Shown here: in pieces, positions 12,767-15,611 of the stretch
Position numbering within the stretch: position 1 is the first letter of the stretch
How the letters are laid out: each line of letters begins with the position of its first letter
Assembly: GCA_001778285.1 (NCBI GenBank)
Contig: MFGL01000037.1
Location: 5,956-21,566 of the forward strand
Length of the DNA stretch: 15,611 nt
Direction of reading: 5' to 3'
Source: Candidatus Falkowbacteria bacterium RIFOXYC2_FULL_47_12
GTDB taxonomy: Bacteria > Patescibacteriota > Patescibacteriia > Patescibacteriales > XYC2-FULL-47-12
Program-made: the position numbers and the translations under genes
The notes under the pieces: generated by a model
What the model was told of the DNA's origin: nothing
Seen by the model: the letters and a program-made list of their open reading frames with translations, nothing else
Databases searched by the model: none

Positions 12767-13525
12767 TTAATCCGCGCTGTTGAGGAGTTGAACGTCTTCA
12801 ACGATAATGTCTTTAAGCGGGTGAGCATTCTCATTCACTGCCGCGGCGCTGATTTCATCCACCACGTCCATGCCGTCCGTCACGTAGCCGAAATTTGTAT
12901 GCTTGCCGTCAAGCCAAGGCGTTTCATCGGCTGTTACGATAAAAAACTGCGAGCCGTTGGTGTCGGGGCCGGAATTAGCCATCGCGAGCGAACCGCGCAC
13001 GAGTTTGTGCGCATTAATTTCATCTTTGAATTGATAGCCGGGCCCGCCGGTGCCGTCGTTTGACCAGTCGCTGTCGCGCGAATTCGGGTCGCCGCCCTGA
13101 ATCATGAAATCCTTAATCACGCGGTGGAACATCGTACTGTTATAGAAACCCTCTTCCGCCAAATTCAAAAAATTATTTACACTCAGCGGCGCGTCCATGG
13201 TGTAAAACTGCACCTTAATATCACCGACATTCGTGCGAATCAAAGCTTGGTCGTATTTGTCTGCCAAATTTTTCAGCTGCACTTGTTTCTGTGCGGCTGG
13301 CGCCTGTACTGCCCGTTCTCCGGCAACAGCCGCGCCGCCGCTTAGTTCGTTAATTTTACTCACGATGTCTTGTTCTCTGAACTGAAGACCGCTGAGCTGA
13401 ACCTTGCCGCTGGCAACATCCACGTCAGACGCGGATTGCCGGTTCAGCGCGCAACCGCTCACGAGTAAAACGCCGGCGAGCGCTGCGAACAATAACATTT
13501 TGTTAACTTTTTCCAAAATCTTCAT
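12767..13525 (-). CDS. Cyclophilin-type peptidyl-prolyl isomerase, lipoprotein
   Basis: Catalyses proline cis-trans isomerisation, here probably outside the membrane, helping fold exported proteins. The N-terminus is a lipoprotein signal, MKILEKVNKMLLFAALAGVL, ending in the lipobox VSGC with Cys25 as lipidation site. A spacer of ~65 residues (Gln/Ala-rich near VQAPAAQKQVQ) leads to the cyclophilin domain: ALIRTNVGDIKVQFY, FHRVIKDFMIQGGDPNSRD (catalytic Arg), LAMANSGPDTNGSQFFIVTA and WLDGKHTNFGYVTDGMDVVD. I chose the ATG at 13525, since a TTG at 13534 would only add MYG. The gene follows the CCA-enzyme gene by 46 nt and precedes tRNA-Ala by 17 nt. Confidence 0.95.
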   Translation of the reverse strand: MKILEKVNKMLLFAALAGVLLVSGCALNRQSASDVDVASGKVQLSGLQFREQDIVSKINELSGGAAVAGERAVQAPAAQKQVQLKNLADKYDQALIRTNVGDIKVQFYTMDAPLSVNNFLNLAEEGFYNSTMFHRVIKDFMIQGGDPNSRDSDWSNDGTGGPGYQFKDEINAHKLVRGSLAMANSGPDTNGSQFFIVTADETPWLDGKHTNFGYVTDGMDVVDEISAAAVNENAHPLKDIIVEDVQLLNSAD

Positions 13526-13571
13526 ACCATACAAGCTATCATACTCTTTCTTTTTTGTCCAAAATACGGGT

Positions 13572-15104
13572 CTACTTGACCCAAAATTCTTTTTTCATTT
13601 CCTCGTCTTCGGCCGCGCGCGTGGCAGTAATTTTCTCCCGCGCGGCGGCGCGCAGCTGTTCCAGGTTCAACTCGTTCAATTCCCGGCTGCGTTTTTCTAA
13701 ATACGCCTTGGTGTTGCGCTTGGGCTCGTCAATAACATCAGAAAGCAGTACGTCCAAAATCGCTCCAATCTTCGGGCCGGGCGCGATGCCTAAAAGCGGC
13801 ATCAAATCATCGCCGTTGATGGCGAGCATTTTCACTGAAACCGTGTCGTTTTGAACTTTTTTAAACATATACTGCAAGTGGCGCAGTTTATAGGGCATGG
13901 CTTTGGGCGTGCCGGAACCGAGCCGGTCGGCCACGCGCAGAGCAATCAAATCCTGCAAATTCTCCCGCCCGACTTTTTTAAGCAAACGCCGCACTGAGGC
14001 CGCAGTCACCTCGTCAACGTTGTAGTAGAACATGTGGTTGCGCACGAGTGTCGTCACTTTTTCAACGTCATCACTGCTGAATTTGAGCCTCTGCATAATT
14101 TTTTTGGCGAGCCGCGCGCCCGCGTACTCGTGGTTGTAGAAGGTCGCGACACCGTTGATAAATTTTTTGGTCTGGGGCTTGGCAATGTCGTGTAGCAAAC
14201 TAGCCATGCGCACACGGTAGTCAGCGCTCTGTGTGTGCCGCAGGGACTCAACGGAATGTTTGAAGACGGTGTAGGTGTGATGCTTGCTCTGCTCAACGCC
14301 GATGCCGATTTCAAGCTCGGGGATGACGTAGTGCAGGAGTTTTGTTTTATATAATAATAAAATTCCCTCCGCCGGGTAGTCGGACTGCAAAATTTTAACC
14401 AGCTCATCGTGGATGCGCTCTTTGGAGACAAATTTAATCGCGCCGGCAAGCTTTGCAATTGCCCGCTCGGTTTTTGGTTCAATTTCAAAATGCAGCTGCA
14501 CGCTGAAACGAATCGCGCGCAGCATGCGCAAGGCGTCTTCTTTAAATCGGTCCGCCGGCTCCCCCACCGCCCGGATTATTTTCTTATCAATATCCTTGAC
14601 ACCGCCAAACAAATCCACAAGACTCCAATTATTTGGAATTTGAAATTTGGAGTTTGGAATTTGTTTGTTATTTGTGATTTGATTTTTGTCATTTTTGCCT
14701 ATGGCCATCGCGTTAATCGTAAAATCCCGCCGCTCCAAATCCTTATCCAGACTGTCTTCAAATTTTATTTCATCCGGATGCCTTCGGTCCGCGTAGCCCT
14801 GCTCACTGCGGTAGGTGGTTACCTCAACGCATTTTAAATTTTCTTCGCGCTCGGCTTCGTCTATCTTCACTAGTACTGTGCCAAACTCGTTTTCATATTC
14901 GCTGTTAGGAAAAATTTTTAAAATTTGCTCCGGCCGCGCGTTTGTCGTTATATCCCAGTCTTTAGGCGCTCTGCCGCAGGCTTGAGCGTCCTTAGGCTTT
15001 ACGTTCATAAGTAAATCCCGCACGCATCCGCCCACGATGTAGGCTGAAAAGCCTGCTTTGTCTAATTTTTCCAAAATGTTTTTTATCTGTTGAGGAATTT
15101 GCAT
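13572..15104 (-). CDS. cca: CCA tRNA nucleotidyltransferase with HD domain
   Basis: A class II nucleotidyltransferase that adds or repairs the 3' CCA of tRNAs; the three tRNAs of this window lack an encoded CCA. The head domain has YIVGGCVRDLLMN, then DWDITTNARPEQ with catalytic D49 and D51, then RRDFTINAMAIGK and the neck motif FKEDALRMLRAIRFSVQLHFEI. The second half has an HD domain, HSVESLRHTQSADYRVRMAS then LLHDIAKP, as in bacterial CCA enzymes with phosphohydrolase tails. At 510 residues it is long, partly because of two insertions: 10 residues between VRDLL and DWD (37-46), and ~23 low-complexity residues (136-158, NDKNQITNNKQIPNSKFQIP) between INAMAIGK and LVDLFGG. Both are in frame. 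No clear promoter was found in the short divergent region upstream. Confidence 0.95.
   Translation of the reverse strand: MQIPQQIKNILEKLDKAGFSAYIVGGCVRDLLMNVKPKDAQACGRAPKDWDITTNARPEQILKIFPNSEYENEFGTVLVKIDEAEREENLKCVEVTTYRSEQGYADRRHPDEIKFEDSLDKDLERRDFTINAMAIGKNDKNQITNNKQIPNSKFQIPNNWSLVDLFGGVKDIDKKIIRAVGEPADRFKEDALRMLRAIRFSVQLHFEIEPKTERAIAKLAGAIKFVSKERIHDELVKILQSDYPAEGILLLYKTKLLHYVIPELEIGIGVEQSKHHTYTVFKHSVESLRHTQSADYRVRMASLLHDIAKPQTKKFINGVATFYNHEYAGARLAKKIMQRLKFSSDDVEKVTTLVRNHMFYYNVDEVTAASVRRLLKKVGRENLQDLIALRVADRLGSGTPKAMPYKLRHLQYMFKKVQNDTVSVKMLAINGDDLMPLLGIAPGPKIGAILDVLLSDVIDEPKRNTKAYLEKRSRELNELNLEQLRAAAREKITATRAAEDEEMKKEFWVK
14631..14697. repeat. Class C heptamer array in cca
   Basis: A tract of 7-nt units on the plus strand: ATTTGGA, ATTTGAA, ATTTGGA, GTTTGGA, ATTTGTT, a TGTT interruption, then ATTTGTG, ATTTGAT, TTTTGTC, ATTTTTG. 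It encodes about residues 136-158, an Asn/Gln/Lys-rich stretch in the loop between the RRDFTINAMA strand and LVDLFGG. It is the longest of the four arrays. Confidence 0.85.
14957..14996. repeat. Class E: 30-nt insertion with near-identical direct repeats in cca
   Basis: GTCTTTAGGC (14958-14967) and GTCCTTAGGC (14988-14997) match at 9 of 10 bases and are exactly 30 nt apart. The DNA between contains an imperfect hairpin (CGCTC and GAGCG ends on the coding strand). The protein reads PKD, then AQACGRA, then PKD again, so a 10-residue stretch was added in phase directly before the catalytic DWD. Confidence 0.75.
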
Positions 15105-15137
15105 ATACTTACAGAGTAGCGTATTTTATCAGTATAA

Positions 15138-15198
15138 TCAAGTAAAAACTTGACTTGCTAAATTGACAACTTCTCTCTACTTCGCTACACTGCGAAGT
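15138..15198 (+). promoter_or_regulatory. Strong promoter with inverted repeat centred on the -10 box
   Basis: Perfect -35 TTGACA (15163-15168), 17-nt spacer, and -10 TACACT (15186-15191, 4 of 6). The -10 is flanked exactly by 7-bp arms ACTTCGC (15179-15185) and GCGAAGT (15192-15198), which suits an operator for a repressor. A second inverted repeat, TCAAGT-AAAA-ACTTGA (15138-15153), lies just upstream, between this promoter and the divergent cca start. The rest of the 15105-15251 spacer shows nothing else I can name. Confidence 0.7.
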
Positions 15199-15251
15199 TA
15201 GTATTTTGATCATTTTAAAAAATCGGCGGCAACCGGCGGAAGGAGAAGCTT

Positions 15252-15602
15252 ATGTCGTATTTTTCTGTAAAAGCTACAAAAAAGTCGAAACCCGAGTTGC
15301 GAGAGCTTCAAAATGCACTTAGAGATTTAAAAATACTTATTGCAATTGAGACTATAATGCACCTATATGCTCTAAAAAATGAGCACGGCACGGTATGCAT
15401 TATAGTATCTGACTCTATTGAATCCGCTCAAAACATAATAGAGTTATGTCCATTATATCGCCATTTTCAATGGGACATTGATCCTTTTGATGATCAACCA
15501 TCAAATATTGGTAATTATTTTGATATAATTACTGAGGGTGATGTGTTGGAGTCGTTGGAGATGGAAATTGAGGTATTAACAAATGCCATTGCCGTACACT
15601 AA
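15252..15602 (+). CDS. Small protein of unknown function
   Basis: I do not recognise the family. The complete product is 116 residues, with no signal peptide or membrane segment. The first third is Lys-rich and then helical (SKPELRELQNALRDLKILIA, possible short coiled coil). A hydrophobic strand TVCIIV and a helix ESAQNIIELC follow. The last part is acidic, with aromatic and proline residues (FQWDIDPFDDQP) and a final helix LESLEMEIEVLTNAI. Its DNA is visibly more AT-rich than the neighbouring cca gene. AAGGAG (15240-15245) lies 6 nt before the ATG, one of only two good ribosome binding sites in the window. With its own strong, possibly operator-controlled promoter it looks like an independently regulated accessory gene. 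Confidence 0.8.
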   Translation: MSYFSVKATKKSKPELRELQNALRDLKILIAIETIMHLYALKNEHGTVCIIVSDSIESAQNIIELCPLYRHFQWDIDPFDDQPSNIGNYFDIITEGDVLESLEMEIEVLTNAIAVH

Positions 15603-15611
15603 AGCGAGCCG

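Overview
The window looks like a piece of a bacterial chromosome from an uncultured lineage, most likely a Patescibacteria/CPR-type organism. I infer this from gene style rather than from a marker gene: compact minus-strand operons with 4-nt ATGA overlaps, a large S-layer-like surface protein, a simple lipoprotein cyclophilin, and many low-complexity or palindromic insertions inside conserved genes. No rRNA or ribosomal protein gene is present to settle the taxonomy.

Layout, left to right. 1-1433 (minus): N-terminal part of a large membrane-anchored surface protein, with a promoter at about 1464-1493. 1503-1575: tRNA-Thr(UGU). 1594-2811 (minus): a GT4 glycosyltransferase that carries four repeat insertions. 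3000-4298 (plus): an unrecognised secreted protein with a strong ribosome binding site and a terminator. 4401-4964 (plus): a REP-associated (Y1/HUH) transposase with a perfect 28-bp palindrome inside its own reading frame and an identical copy just after its stop. 5005-9726 (minus): a second GT4 glycosyltransferase, rarA, uppS, a DUF167 protein, a YfiH/PgeF-type laccase-domain protein and a TrmH-type RNA methyltransferase. 9723-12513 (minus): an inositol-monophosphatase-like enzyme, ribH, ribE and an HD phosphohydrolase, tightly packed. 12521-12749: tRNA-Pro(CGG) and tRNA-Ala(CGC). 12767-15104 (minus): a cyclophilin lipoprotein and a CCA-adding enzyme. 15252-15602 (plus): a small unknown protein behind a strong promoter whose -10 box lies inside an inverted repeat.

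The two glycosyltransferases, UppS and the surface protein point to envelope building. RarA, CCA enzyme, TrmH and the tRNAs are information processing. RibE and RibH catalyse the last two steps of riboflavin synthesis, and the phosphatase-like gene translated beside them could fill the missing dephosphorylation step (inference).

The most striking signal is not a gene. The window is seeded with several classes of short repeats that lie in frame inside conserved protein genes: (A) four hairpins with the same tail, all in the same orientation; (B) palindromes beginning GTAG, linked to the resident transposase; (C) four degenerate tandem arrays with an exact 7-nt period; (D) a 17-bp-arm hairpin; (E) a 30-nt insertion flanked by near-identical 10-bp repeats, right beside the catalytic DxD of the CCA enzyme; and (F) an insertion nested inside a class A element. 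They resemble in principle the coding-region palindromic elements known from Rickettsia, but the sequences are different.
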